Part shown: positions 1 to 11,666 of the stretch, piece after piece
Layout: each line of letters starts with the position of its first letter
Position numbering within the stretch: the stretch's first letter is position 1
DNA from: Blastomussa wellsi
Taxonomy: Eukaryota > Cnidaria > Anthozoa > Scleractinia > Plerogyridae
Reading direction: 5' to 3'
DNA length: 64,000 nucleotides
Assembly: GCA_947652115.1 (NCBI GenBank)
Contig: OX393570.1
Coordinates: 8,986,846 to 9,050,845, forward strand
Made by a program: the position numbers and the translations under genes
Notes under the pieces: generated by a model
Told to the model about the DNA's origin: nothing
The model's input: the letters and a program-made list of their open reading frames with translations, nothing else
The model's database searches: none

Positions 1-1068
1 TGTTTTTTTTACAAGTCTCTGACCAGGCTTCAATGACACACTAAAAGTTTTCCAGCCACTTCAACCCTCCAGTGAAACTTTCATATTTGCCAGTTGAAGC
101 CTGGCGAGACAAGGCTCATTTGCTTTTTGGCCCCTTGTCCATGAGCAACAAACTGGCAGTAGCTGTCGTCGAGCATCTGGTCCAAGCCCAGTTTGTCGCA
201 TTCACAGTGCCAATAAACATTTCTTTGGAATTGGCAAGGTTTAAGCCATCTCAGCTCTTGATGATGAGCTCCGGCACCAGCAAATGTTCCAAAACAATGA
301 AATTTGGGGCAATTTTTTCCCCAAATTACATCAATTCTGCCCACGATTCTGCCGAGCAGAAATCAAATGAGCCGAGTATGGTCACGTGACCAGTCCCTCA
401 GACCAGTCCCTCAACCAAAACATTTGCCGAAAACAGAGCCTTTATTTTGAGAAGTCAATGACGTTGCATCTCTTTCCAATCGAGTCTATTTGACGTACTT
501 TTCTGTCCTCCTTGCTGCTTTAATAAACGGTGGAGGCAAAACAAATGTTTTTGAATGATTCAGCCTTTATTTATTCCGTAGTTACATTTTTTAAAATTTT
601 CGTTAACTGTTTTAAGAACTGTGCAGTAACTACCCGCATTTATTCAATAACTTCCTTGGCCCTTCTTTTACCAACTGATCATTCTGTCACTGAGTTAAGG
701 CTGACAATCCATTGACGAGACATCATTGCCGCCGTCATTTTCTGTAAAAGGAAAAGAGAACTTGTTGTTATGAAGGGTTACCCGCCAGTGTTATAAGCAG
801 ATTTCAAAGAAGAGTCCTTTATCTCTTAAAATGCCTCGGTAAGAATTTCGGCCGGCCTACGACCCTGACAAAATAATTATGAATTATGAAAGCGAAAGAA
901 CAGACACGGAGGTACGGGCTGGGAGACGGGACAGTTTTGTTTAATATATATATTTAGCGAACTTTTGTCGTCGTATTTCCGTCCCCTTTATAATAATTCC
1001 CGTATTTCCGTTCCCGTAATAATATTTCCCGTATTTCCGTTGGTGTAGTTTTACTGACGGGCATACAG
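1..1068. other. No recognised gene
   Basis: AT-rich sequence with only short open frames on both strands (for example 72-389 plus and 81-344 minus), which overlap each other and show no family motif, signal peptide or splice logic. I see no repeat with clear ends. Confidence 0.4.
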
Positions 1069-1794
1069 TCACGTCAACGTCATTGTCACTTTGATGTATT
1101 CCCTAAATTCATACCCGTTCATTGAGCAGCAGCAAAGAAACTCAGGGATGCCACAGTTGAGTGGGGGGCAGAGATAAAAGCCTCCAGCGCAGGGAGAAAA
1201 CGAATTGGTACAGTATCCGGCATTATCCATACATTCTGTAAAGAAGAAAAGGTCGTTAGTTTGTTAGCCACCAAGGTGTCTATCGCCATTACAGAAGTAC
1301 GAACGACGGAAAATTTTCGTCAAAATATAGGGGGTACGAATTTCGACTAACGTGCCCAATAATTTGAACATCAAAGGTATATCATTGTTTTAAGAAAAGC
1401 GCAAAAGCTTGTGTGCAAAATCAAAGTATTTTACGTTGTCAGAATAGTCATGTTAATTATTTCTGGGACAACCCGTATAACTATTACAGCTAGTCTGATT
1501 ATCCATCCATCTTGGCTAGATCATTATATTATCTTTTATACTCGCACAAAACATGGGTTTTTGAATCAGAGCGCGCACAGAATCCTATCTGTATTATAAT
1601 AGTAGATAGTTAATTCTAAAGAAATCATTACAAATGTAATATAATGGACAAATAAACAATGGACCAAAGAAACACTCACGATTTTGCCTGGCAGAAAGTT
1701 CCAAGGGGTTCCTCTTGTTTCTTGGGATTGCTCCTTGTACGGCAAGGGCTCCCGAAATAATCAACATCAGGCACAAACTAAACTTCGCCTCCAT
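1069..1794 (-). CDS. Small secreted cysteine-rich peptide, two exons
   Basis: Exon 1 is 1794-1680 and exon 2 is 1235-1069. Exon 1 starts at ATG 1794 and encodes a typical signal peptide (core LCLMLIISGALAVQG), then a short propeptide-like stretch with a dibasic KR. It ends in phase 1 at a GTGAGT donor. Exon 2 follows a pyrimidine-rich CTTCTTTACAG acceptor and ends in TGA at 1071-1069. The two exons total 282 nt, 94 codons including the stop, so the frame is kept exactly. The mature part has about nine cysteines, including a CCC run near the end and the pattern C-x6-C, which suggests a disulfide-rich extracellular peptide. The layout resembles coral small cysteine-rich proteins (SCRiPs), some of which are discussed as toxins or biomineralisation proteins. 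That link is a resemblance only. Confidence 0.72.
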
Positions 1795-2828
1795 AGCTTT
1801 CTTTACTATAACAGAAAAACAGGACTTAGGTGAGGAAATCAAATGGTGGAAATTCTTACGATTTGTTCCTTGAATGGAGAAGCCCTGTTTGATGTCCTAC
1901 CTTTCAGTTTCAAACTGAATATTATTATGACCACGGTCTTTTGACTTGAATTTTGAGAATAAACGTTTGCCACCTGCCACTCCCCCGTAACAAGAGTCAG
2001 CTAAAAGCTTTGTATTGCTTAGCGATAGCAGACCATAGCGCGGCAATTCAACACCAATAGCTCTGGCTCGCTAAAATGTCTTCTTGCCTGACTCAGCATT
2101 CGATTTTCAAAATTCTGCGACGTTGGAAACTCTAGCTCTAAAGACGTTTTCTACGAGGTCAGAAGGCAACTCAAACCTGTTAAGGTGTGGCTCAAAGCTG
2201 CTTCAAAATTTCCCAAAACGTATTACAAATAGATATTTTTCTCTGAATTAACAGTTTTCTGATATTTGCGCTGCAATTTAATAACTATAAGAAAGTACAG
2301 TCATCAAATAAAAAGAACAGGCTATTCATCATGCTTCAAGGGAACGAAATACGTCGATGCTTTGAAGCGACAACGACAACGACGTTAATGCCGGTTAACG
2401 AGTACTGGAAAATGACCGGCTCACTCAGGGCTTCAGTACAGAATAAAAATATATCCATGGCTAAAATAAAATACCGACAGCTCTCAGTTTAAAGAAGTTC
2501 GTATATTCTCACCTGTCTCTGTTGAAGCAACCAAAGGTCTTCGTGTACGTGCTGTATCTTGGACGGATGAGATTAACTCCGCTTGCCCTTTGCTTCGATA
2601 GCTCTTTACAATCTATAAAATAACCTTAGGGGACAAAACCAAACCTATTGGGATTGGTCAATACGAATTGTGACAAAATCGTTTGATGAATAGGTACATT
2701 CTCGGCTCATTCATCCTCGGTGAAAAAGCCTGTGAAACTCACCAGTGACGTGAAACGAAGAACGAACAAGACAACAAAGAACAGAAAAACAATAGCTGAA
2801 AAACAAAGAAATAAGTCACAGGTTTTGA
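1795..2828. other. No recognised gene
   Basis: Putative promoter and upstream region of the minus-strand secreted peptide gene. It is AT-rich with no long open frame. I see no repeat with defined ends. Confidence 0.35.
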
Positions 2829-2987
2829 CGTAATATGGCAAAAACTCGGGCTTTGTGCTTCATTGCGGGTTCCAAACAAAGAGAAACAGATGAAATCGCG
2901 AGGCTGAAGGCCGAGTTCTTTTATTGTTTCGAGGTATTCTAAACCCGTGATGAGGCGCGGCACGAAGCCCGAGTTTTTGGTATGCCT
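2829..2987. mobile_element. Fold-back MITE
   Basis: The arms are inverted copies. The left arm contains CAAAAACTCGGGCTTTGTGC (from about 2836). The right arm contains GCACGAAGCCCGAGTTTTTG (to about 2980). There is no coding capacity. It is most likely a non-autonomous DNA transposon. Confidence 0.6.
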
Positions 2988-3544
2988 TCTTAAATGAACA
3001 ATAAAAAATTATGCAGCGTGATTTTTTCCACAAAACCAATTTGTATACGTGATTCATTAGCTGCCGACCACGAGGAAAGAAGGAGAGGCAAATTTTGGCG
3101 AGACGAACTCGGTATACGAAGAAGAGAATTGCGAGTCAAGAAAGCTATCGCCTGTCAACGAAACATAAGAGCTATTTTCACCGATTAGCGAATTGCTTGG
3201 GTGCTTGAAAGTTGTCATTTTGGAGCTAGGAGGTCTGTTAAAAAGATTACGTTTTACACAAGGTTGCGCTGAATGCTCTCGGCTCAAGTGTTGAAAAAGT
3301 AGTTATGCGCGGAGTTTGAATCGCTTGCGTAGAAACTTGTCATGGAAACGTTGAAAGAGTAATATCCGTGATCGAAGATCGTTTATGGAATAGTACATGG
3401 TATCCAACTCTGTGTATTTTAGAAATTATTGTTATCATTATTTCTGTTTCACGAATTGCTGAAAATCTCATTAAAAATGCAAGTGTTTGATATAGCATCA
3501 AAATCCGTATCGGATCTCAGATCAGAACCCTTAAGATGTGTACG
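2988..3544. other. No recognised gene
   Basis: Short overlapping frames on both strands (2994-3188 plus, 3287-3057 minus) have no motif or supporting splice signal. The stretch leads into the minisatellite. Confidence 0.35.
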
Positions 3545-4533
3545 GGTGTTTCATTGCAAACTTATCTTTGCGGTGGGTTTCTTGCAAACTTATCTTTGCA
3601 GTGTGTTTCTTGCAAACTTATCTTTGCAGTGGGTTTCTTGCAAACTTATCTTCGCAGTGGGTTTCTTGCAAACGTATCTTCGCAGTGGGTTTCTTGCAAA
3701 CTTATCTTTGCAGTGGGTTTCTTGCAAACTTATCTTCGCAGTGGGTTTCTTGCAAACTTATCTTCGCAGTGGGTTTCTTGCAAACTTATCTTTGCAGTGG
3801 GTTTCTTGCAAACTTATCTTCGCAGTGGGTTTCTTGCAAACGTATCTTCGCAGTGGGTTTCTTGCAAACTTATCTTTGCAGTGGGTTTCTTGCAAACTTA
3901 TCTTCGCAGTGGGTTTCTTGCAAACTTATCTTTGCAGTGGGTTTCTTGCAAACTTATCGTCGCAGTGGGTTTCTTGCAAACTTATCTTTGCAGTGGGTTT
4001 CTTGCAAACTTATCTTCGCAGTGGGTTTCTTGCAAACTTATCGTCGCAGTGGGTTTCTTGCAAACTTATCTTCGCAGTGGGTTTCTTGCAAACTTATCTT
4101 TGCAGTGGGTTTCTTGCAAACTTATATTCGCAGTGGGTTTCTTGCAAACTTATCTTTGCAGTGGGTTTCTTGCAAACTTATCGTCGCAGTGGGTTTCTTG
4201 CAAACTTATCTTTGCAGTGGGTTTCTTGCAAACTTATCGTCGCAGTGGGTTTCTTGCAAACTTATCGTCGCAGTGGGTTTCTTGCAAACTTATCTTCGCA
4301 GTGGGTTTCTTGCAAACTTATCTTTGCAGTGGGTTTCTTGCAAACTTATCTTCGAAGTGGGTTTCTTGTAAACTTATCTTCGCAGTGGGTTTCTTGCAAA
4401 CTTATCTTTGCAGTGGGTTTCTTGTAAACTTAGCTTTGCAGTGGGTTTCTTGCAAACTTATCTTCGCAGTGGGTTTCTTGCAAACTTATCTTCGCAGTGG
4501 GTTTCTTGCAAACTTATCTTCGCAGTGGGTTTC
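3545..4533. repeat. 28-bp minisatellite, about 35 copies
   Basis: The unit is GTTTCTTGCAAACTTATC followed by TTCGCAGTGG (28 bp). Variants differ mainly at TTCG, TTTG or GTCG and at AAACTT or AAACGT. The first two and last few units are more diverged. The unit length is not a multiple of three and has no stop in any plus frame, so all three plus frames stay open across the array. The long frames (3429-4427, 3536-4537, 3538-4371) are therefore artefacts of the repeat and are not called as genes. Confidence 0.95.
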
Positions 4534-4811
4534 ATAACCCAATATTATTTCAAACACTCTTGTTCCTTGGCTGTTTCAAATTTACAATAAATAAAATACA
4601 AACAGTGGCAACAAACATAACACATGGCCACAGCATGGTGACCGTTACAAAAAGCATTGACGGTCCACAAAACTTATGTGCGTTTTTTATAAAGGGTAGT
4701 TCATATTCGCATTACCCTTGATATTCAAGATAATATTGGTTCTGAAAAGAAAACATTGCTACCCTTGCAAAACCTTTGTTTCAATCACAACATACATTTG
4801 AAGCCCTGGAT

Positions 4812-5450
4812 TTCCATGATACCTTTTGACCCTTGATATCTCTGGTACCCTTGATGTCATAGATATCCTTGATACCTCAATACCCTTAATACCCTCGATA
4901 ACCATGATACCCTTAATACCTTCGATACCCTCTGATATCCTTGATAACCTCAATATGCTCAATGCCCTCGATACCCTTGATACCTTCGATACCCTCAATA
5001 CCATTGATACCCTTGATACCCTCGATACCCTCGATACCCTCGATACCCTCGATACCTTCGATACCCTTGATACCCTCAATACCCTTGATACCCTTGATAC
5101 CCTCGATACCCTGGATACCTTCGATACCCTTGATACCCTCGATACCCTGGATACCTTCGATACCCTTGATACCCTCAATACCCTTGATACCCTTGATACC
5201 CTCGATACCCTGGATACCTTCGATACCCTTGATACCCTCGATACCCTTGAAACCCTCGAGACCCTCGATACTCTTGATACCCTCGATACCATTGATACCC
5301 TCGATACCTTCGATACTCTTGATACCGTTGATACCGTTGAAACCCTCGATACCTTCGTTACCATTGATACCCTCGAGACCCTTGAAACCCTCGATACCAC
5401 TGATCCCCTTGATACCCTCGATACCCCTGATACCCTTGATACCATCGATA
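4812..5450. repeat. 9-bp GATACCCTC/CTT satellite array
   Basis: Tandem 9-mers of the type GATACCCTC or GATACCCTT, with scattered variants (GATACCTTC, GATACCATT). Because the period is three codons, long frames appear on both strands (DTL, IPL and RVS repeats). There is no start context, domain or splice signal, so no gene is called. Confidence 0.93.
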
Positions 5451-6224
5451 CTCTCTCTCTCTCTCTCTCTTGGAATGTGTGAGAGGGTAAACGTCTACAT
5501 GTCTCACTGTATGCCTTTCTCTCTAGCTTGTCTCTTTCTTTCTACCATCAGTACCATAGATATCCACGATACCCTCAATAACCTTGATACCCTCGATACC
5601 CTTACAATACAATACAATAGTTTATTGACACTCCCATGGTGGGGCTTTTCAGTGACAAAGCGACTAAAAACTAATTAAGATAAGAGAAGTAGTTAACAAA
5701 AGCAATATAAACATACCTATTTCAGAATTAATCGTATAATAAATATTCTCACTACGTACTATACAATATGCATATTTTAAGTTGAAAATTATAATAAAAT
5801 AAGACACTAGTAAGATACTAAAATACTATCATAACGTGCTATTTATACCCTCGATACCATCGATACTCTCTCTCTCTCTCTCTCTTGGAATGTGTGAGAA
5901 AGTAAATGTCTACATGTCTCACTTTATGCCTTTCTCTCTAGCTTGTCTCTTTCTTTCTACCCTCAGTACCATAGATACCCATGATACCCTCAATAACCTT
6001 GATACCCTTGATACCCTTGATACCCCTGATACCCTTGATACCATCGATACTCTCCCTCTCTCTTGGAATGTGTGAGAAAGTAAATGTCTACATGTCTCAC
6101 TGTATGTCTTTCTCTCTAGCTTGTCTCTTTCTTTCTACCCTCAGTACCATAGATACCCATGATACCCTCAATAACCTTGATACCCTTGATACCCTTGATA
6201 CCCTCGATACCCTTGATACCATCG

Positions 6225-6265
<41 letters not shown>

Positions 6266-6480
6266 ATATGTGAGAGAGTAAATGTCTACATGTCTCACTG
6301 TATGTCTTTCTCTCTAGCTTGTCTCTTTCTTTCTACCATCAGTACCGTAGACACCCATGATACCCTCAATAACCTTGATACCCTGGATACCCTTGATACT
6401 CTCTCTCTCTCTTAGTATGTGTGAGTGAGTAAATGTCTCCATGTCTCCATGTTTCTCTCTCTCTCTCCCTCTCTTACTTT
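5451..6480. repeat. Higher-order satellite with CT tracts, 4-5 copies of about 180 bp
   Basis: Each copy holds a (CT)n tract, the segment TTGGAATGTGTGAGA, a block around CTACATGTCTCACTGTATG, a CT-rich stretch and a short GATACC array. Copies begin near 5451, 5866, 6050, 6230 and, partially, 6400. The second is separated from the first by a LINE tail. This is a compound unit built by recruiting the neighbouring 9-mer array. Confidence 0.85.
5611..5848 (-). mobile_element. LINE 3' tail inserted in satellite
   Basis: Read on the minus strand this ends in TGTCAATAAACTATTGTATT followed by a TATTG-type tail, the form of a LINE 3' end with a simple-repeat tail. About 235 bp of non-satellite sequence is flanked on both sides by GATACC repeats, so it is a 5'-truncated insertion into the array. 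The target duplication cannot be told apart from the repeat itself. Confidence 0.6.
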
Positions 6481-8412
6481 GTGTCTGTTTAGTCCTATGT
6501 GTGTCTGCTCCGGTGTATTTGTCCCTTCCTCCCTCTCTCTCCCTCTCCGTCTTCCTCTTTGTGTAGGAGAGAAAAAAAGGACTCGCAACCAAAAAATACA
6601 ATTTTTATTTTGTATATTTTAATCAACAACCGAGTAACCAAATACACATGAAACAACACAATATTGTAAAATAAAACAAAGGAATAACCAATAAGCCAAT
6701 CAGAAGGCACCTTAGGATAGCTGCTACATCACTCTAATCTTTCAGTCTACGGAGCTCATCGGAAATCTAACCAATTCACCGATAGAGATTATTTACAAAC
6801 TGTTCGGTTTTTGTAGTCTAAAAAACGCAAATGAACTTGGGGCCTACCTCAAAATATGTGGTAACGCGGTGAAGAACCGTGAAATTCGCAAGGGTAATTA
6901 TTCTAACAGCCTGGTTGTTGACAGCTCAAACGCACGAGTCACGCACTTCAGCACATCATCTTCACCCAGTCAAAATGTGATATTTTCTAATTTACGACAT
7001 TATTAACCAATAGCCGTGCAAGAATTTATCACACCCCCAAGACCCTTTTGCGCGCTCACTCCCAGAACCCTCTCTGCTCCCACTTTCATCAAAAATAGAT
7101 TTTTTTCTATATACAAAGGCTTATGGTACTTTGCGAAATACCATTTCGCAAAGTACCATTTCGCAAAGTACCATTTCGCAAAGTACCATTTCGTTTCGTT
7201 TCGTTTCGTTTCGCAAAGTACTATAAGCCATATACAAACACAAACAATATATTCAATTTCCATTTACGCGCGGACTATTAGTGATGCCTCCTCGGGTTTC
7301 GCACTCTGGGCCGAAACCCTGCATTCAGAAAATGTGTACTTCTGGGGATTTATTTTTAAAGCTTCGCCACGAAAACGTGTTAGCGTGAGGTGGTCAGTTG
7401 AGGTATACTGATACCTTAAAGGAATCCCAATTTTTTGCTTATTTCTGAGAACAAACTCGCCAAAGACTGAAAACAGTGGGAGCGATTGAAGCTGTTGTTG
7501 AAAGTTTTCAACAAGCGCGCGAGATGGCGTCACACTACTTCGCTAATAGCTCCTTCTAATTAAACGAGAAAGAGAAAGGGGCACCAAACGAACAAAATGT
7601 GACAGAATGCATGTTTTAACCCAAATTAATGAAAATATATGATATTAAAACAATTACAGGTGTTCTTGATTGTTGCTGGGAAAAATTAGCACACCATTGC
7701 TCTAATTTTTCTTGAAACCCTCGAAATTATTAAAGTACGCGCGAAAATTAGTGATAAGGTAACGTCTTTCTGTAACGTCTTTTGCATAGCATCTTTTGAC
7801 TTTAACTGATCCCGGTGTACAAAGATCCGGCACCATTTATTGGTTTGTCGTTGTGGTCTTGCCGATATTAGAAGATTTACTTTTTTTGGCTGGGGGAAAC
7901 ATTTTTGTATGTCATTGACTAATAAGTGTAGCCGTATGTCTTGCATCTGACCGACTCATGATCGATCGAAGCTGAATAAAATAAATCCTCGTTTTCTCCT
8001 TCCCTCTTTTCCGTGTCTTATTTATATTTGAAGAAATTTCAGTTTTGATTGGCAGCAATTACAAATTTGTCGGTTTCACTGATTTTCATCAAACGGCAAT
8101 ATTTCCATTTCGCATTTATATGACAATGTAATGACACCGGACACGATTCAGTAATTAAAGATTCGGTAATCAACATGAATAATTCACGCACGTTTACTAT
8201 TTTGATCAGTCCCAGATTCTCAGTTTCTCTTTTTGTTATCTCTATCAGAGATTTTCATTGTGCCTTTTTTAATCACTTAACAGATGTTTAGGATTAACAT
8301 CTGCCCAGGGTTGAAGCTTCTGGTCGATTCCGTTCCTATCTGTGGTCCAAAATGACCAAAATGTTTGGAAACCAATGGGAAAATTTCGTTTTTGTGTAAT
8401 GCAAGTTTCACA
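6481..8412. other. No recognised gene; probable upstream region of PH-domain gene
   Basis: Contains a short tandem repeat (7130-7216) but no open frame with a recognisable domain. The last part ends in a splice-acceptor-like TTTCACAG at 8405-8412, directly before the PH-domain coding exon, so it may include an intron of that gene. Confidence 0.4.
7130..7216. repeat. Short tandem repeat (15-mer plus TTTCG)
   Basis: About four copies of CCATTTCGCAAAGTA followed by about five TTTCG units. The two ends (TTTGCGAAATACC and CAAAGTACTA) partly mirror each other, so the stretch can fold. Confidence 0.8.
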
Positions 8413-8418
8413 GGACGA

Positions 8419-9051
8419 ATGGCTATTCAAACAGAAACGTACTATGAAGATTTCTTAAAGAAAGAAGATCATACTGGTAAATGGCGGATGTACTGGGCGT
8501 CGCTGAACGCCTCTGGGCTTTACTTTCGCTTGGGGAAAACAGTGGAAGGGCATGAAAATTTCCAGCAGTGTATCGAGCTTACTCCAGCATCAAGATGTGT
8601 CGTAGCCAAACGGCGAATGTACAGCTTTCGGTTTCAATTGATCAGCGAAGGAGAGGTTTACACGCTCAAATGCGAGACATTTTTACAGAGGTACCGCTGG
8701 ATGTATATGATAAATTTGGTTGTGAATGGCCGACCGCCAGAATCGCCACCCAAAGCTATCGATCCTTCTTTTAACATTGCCAAGACATGGAATAACGACG
8801 ACAGCGTTGATGCGACCGAGTCTTGGAATCAACGTAACTCGAAGCCAAGAAATGCCATTGCCAAATCGTCAAGTTTCACTCGAGCATTTCCATTCAAGAG
8901 TATCGGTAACTGGAAAAAGCGAAATAACAGTCTTCCACCAGCTCGATGTTCACGAAAGAAAGAATGTGTGTCGAAAGAAAACTCGACGAAAACAGCAGAT
9001 GTTAACTGCAGCTTTAATTTTGCCGAAAACATGGCTTACTTTGAAGATTAG
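8419..9051 (+). CDS. PH-domain protein
   Basis: The 210-residue reading frame starts at ATG 8419, six bases after a good acceptor (TTTCACAG ending at 8412), so an upstream 5'-UTR exon is likely. Residues 1 to about 100 read as a pleckstrin-homology domain: YYEDFLKKED at the start of strand 1, a WRMYWASL strand, GLYFRLGKTV, a basic VAKRRMYSFRF strand, and the C-terminal helix with the hallmark tryptophan in LQRYRWMYMI. The C-terminal half is serine-, asparagine- and basic-rich with no recognised fold. PH domains bind phosphoinositides or protein partners at membranes, so an adaptor role is inferred. It could instead be one exon of a longer protein. A LINE tail starts about 55 bp after the stop. 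Confidence 0.7.
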   Translation: MAIQTETYYEDFLKKEDHTGKWRMYWASLNASGLYFRLGKTVEGHENFQQCIELTPASRCVVAKRRMYSFRFQLISEGEVYTLKCETFLQRYRWMYMINLVVNGRPPESPPKAIDPSFNIAKTWNNDDSVDATESWNQRNSKPRNAIAKSSSFTRAFPFKSIGNWKKRNNSLPPARCSRKKECVSKENSTKTADVNCSFNFAENMAYFED

Positions 9052-9105
9052 TCATGAACGCATGGCCGGTGTAAAAGATGCATAATTATAGAAGTCACGC
9101 AATCT

Positions 9106-9790
9106 TCAAATGGGAACTTGAACTTGAACTATATTTTTATTTAAACACGGTAAATCTATCAGATAAAATATTAATAATAATGATAAAAATTACAATCTAC
9201 TTTAATCTATATAAACATGATCTAAAAATTTAAATACTAAATATAGAGAAAATAAAGAAATTCTGCTTTACATAGATGCCGTGTGCGTTTTATCGATTCA
9301 GACGAAGAAATCGCGACAACCATTTCGAAAAGATTGAAGTGAGTTTGCTTGCCGCAATTCAGTGGACAAGCTGTTCCAGATAACCGCACCATTATAGCTA
9401 AAGCTATTTTTCAGGAAATTGGTGCGGGGCAATGGAACAGCTAGTTTGTTTTCTGAGTTCCTTATATTATATTAAAGGTGGATCATATTTAGTGAAAAGA
9501 GAACCAAGATAGTCGGGCGCAAGACCATGTATAGATTTATAGACCATAATGGCCACTTGTATTTGTCGCTGAGTATCCAACCGTTTCCAGTTGAGTTGCT
9601 CAAGCGCTTGTGTCATAACTGGAGAAGGTTAGAATACGGACAGCCCGATTTTGCAACTTTTGTAGCTTATTCGAAAGAATTTTGTTACAATGCCCCCAGA
9701 CCTCACTGCAGTAATTAAAATACGGTTGAACTAAGGCATTGAAAACGGACGAAACATTTACAAGCGATGCACCATTGGAAATGTGATGGG
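9106..9790 (-). mobile_element. LINE ORF2 C-terminal remnant and 3' end
   Basis: Minus-strand frames contain PYFNYCSEVWG and LQKLQNRAVRIL, hallmark segments near the C-terminus of non-LTR reverse transcriptases. They are followed by NWKRLDTQRQ in the same element. The 3' end, around 9106-9125, carries repeated AAGTTC units. The fragment is 5' truncated and interrupted. Confidence 0.75.
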
Positions 9791-9925
9791 GGAGTCCAAA
9801 GACAAAAAAATTAAGAAAAAATCCTGAATTGCAAAGGAACCAGAAAAAAACCTGCATGGGTTGAAAAAAATCTTGCACTCTTCACATTCCTAATTCGTAG
9901 TGTAGCAGCTCTCATAAGCTGGTAA

Positions 9926-10102
9926 TAGGCCATTTCCGAGTTCGCTTTAGCCTCTATTTCAAGGCGAGTCTAAGTGCAAAGTCTTTGTAATGAAAATGAG
10001 TTTCCATTCATATCGAAAGCAAAACTGATTACCATCACAAAGCTTTCGCACTTAGACTCGCCTTGAAATAGAGGCTCGAGGGAACTCGGAAACGGCCTAT
10101 TC
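9926..10102. mobile_element. Fold-back MITE
   Basis: Inverted arms of about 55 bp. Both arms carry CCTCTATTTCAAGGCGAGTC in opposite orientation. Outer ends read AATAGGCCATTTCCGAGTTC and the inverse of GAACTCGGAAACGGCCTATT. No coding capacity. Confidence 0.85.
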
Positions 10103-11400
10103 TACTGGTTGCTACGTAGCAGGTTGGTATTGTTTTAGGGGCTGCGGGCATTGTTCCTGTTGCCATTTATGTGAGAACGGAGTTGCCTTACTGCAAATCC
10201 TTGTTCCAAAATCATAATTAACTACCGTGTGAACACTGCAGGGATACGGGACGTTGCGTGACAAACCAAAGCAACATTACGGCTACAATGATAGTCTCCA
10301 TCGCAGCCGTTTTTTAGGGAGACTACTGCAAGGGAAAGAATTTTATGCAAGATGAAGAATTAAGTATTGTCATAGGATTTATTTTGATATGGGCCATACT
10401 GGGTTCTCTCAATCTCTTAAGCCTGGTTCACACTAGCGAAATAAGGCCGATATAACGACAAGGTAACGCAAATGCAAAAGACTTAACTTATGTTTGACGT
10501 CACCAGTGTGAACAACACAACATAACGACATAGCAGGGACGGCGGAGCCGGGGGGGCTGGGGGGCTTCAGCCCCCCCCCCCCCCCCCCGCACTTTTTACG
10601 ACGATGTAATTTTCTTTTGTTTTCTTATAAGGTTCGTACGAAGAAATAACGAAAAAAGGAAAATGAAAATTCTAATGAAAAAGAAAAACGTAAACGGAAA
10701 AAGTCCGATTCACCACAGATTATCCCCCGAGATGAGGTTATTGGCAAACAAAATACTTCCGTTGACGTGAATTCAATTCATGCTCAGTATAGTAGTTATT
10801 TGAGAAAAGACGTAAAATACATAGGGCACTAACCAGATGAAACAGGTGCTTGGATCCTACTTGCTTCATTTAGTGACGAGAATTTACAAAGCTACAACCT
10901 TGTTCAAAACCTGTCGGAAACTTTTCGTGGTCACGTACTTCCTTACTCGCATCCTTTCCACACACGGGGGGCCTGTGTAAAAACCCAGGTTAGTGTACTA
11001 AAGCCGGGATATATCGTGGAAGGCTGAAAAATATGTATCAAGCTTACAAAACTTCCAAAATATTGCTGTAGCACAAAAAGTACCTGTCATTTCACACTTA
11101 TCCAGGTTGTCTTTTTTTAAGAAATATATCATAGAGAACGTTGAAAATACCATTTCCGATCCTCTAGATTTCAAAATTTTTTGGGGGAGGACCCCCCCGA
11201 CAAACTCGCTCGTTTTCATACTAATAATACGCTATTTAAAAAATAAACCTCTACCCCAATTACGTCTATAAACCGGAAATTTAATGCCAGAAATAGAGTG
11301 TTGTGTCGCGTTACATTTCTCGCCTCAATTTCATAACAGGACTGGAGCACTACCACTCATACAACCTACTTCAAACACTATCTTACACCTTCGGAAAATT
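10103..11400. other. No recognised gene
   Basis: Short frames only. It includes a G-run/C-run stretch near 10541-10590 and a segment starting CCTGGTTCACACT (about 10425) of the kind seen in small repeats. I cannot delimit an element. Confidence 0.35.
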
Positions 11401-11666
11401 CTCGTTCCCAGAGCCACTTGTACCTCTTAGCCGGCTGGACCTGTGCACGAGGAACAAGTGGCTCTGGGGACACAGGATTTGATTGGTTAGAATCTAGCCA
11501 CATCAGCCGTTTTAAACTAACTAACGACAAAGGGATTTTAAGACGGCTGACGTGATCGGACTCCCTTTGTTAGATTTCAGCCAAGCAAATCATGTGTCCC
11601 CAGAGCCACTTGTTCCTCGTGCACAGTCCCATCCGGATAGGAGGGACAAGCGACTCTGGGGACGAG
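11401..11666. mobile_element. Double palindromic MITE
   Basis: The outer arms (CCCAGAGCCACTTGT near 11408 and the inverse near 11645-11660) enclose an inner inverted pair running from GTGCACGAGGAACAAGTG (11443) to its inverse ending at 11624. The inner arms extend about 75 bp with small mismatches. Confidence 0.8.

Noticed and set aside
3429..4537. Three long overlapping plus-strand frames of 277-333 codons
   Set aside because: They are translations of the stop-free 28-bp minisatellite in all three frames, with no domain or splice support.
4759..5678. Long frames on both strands with DTL, IPL or RVS repeats
   Set aside because: Products of the 9-bp satellite, mirrored on both strands.
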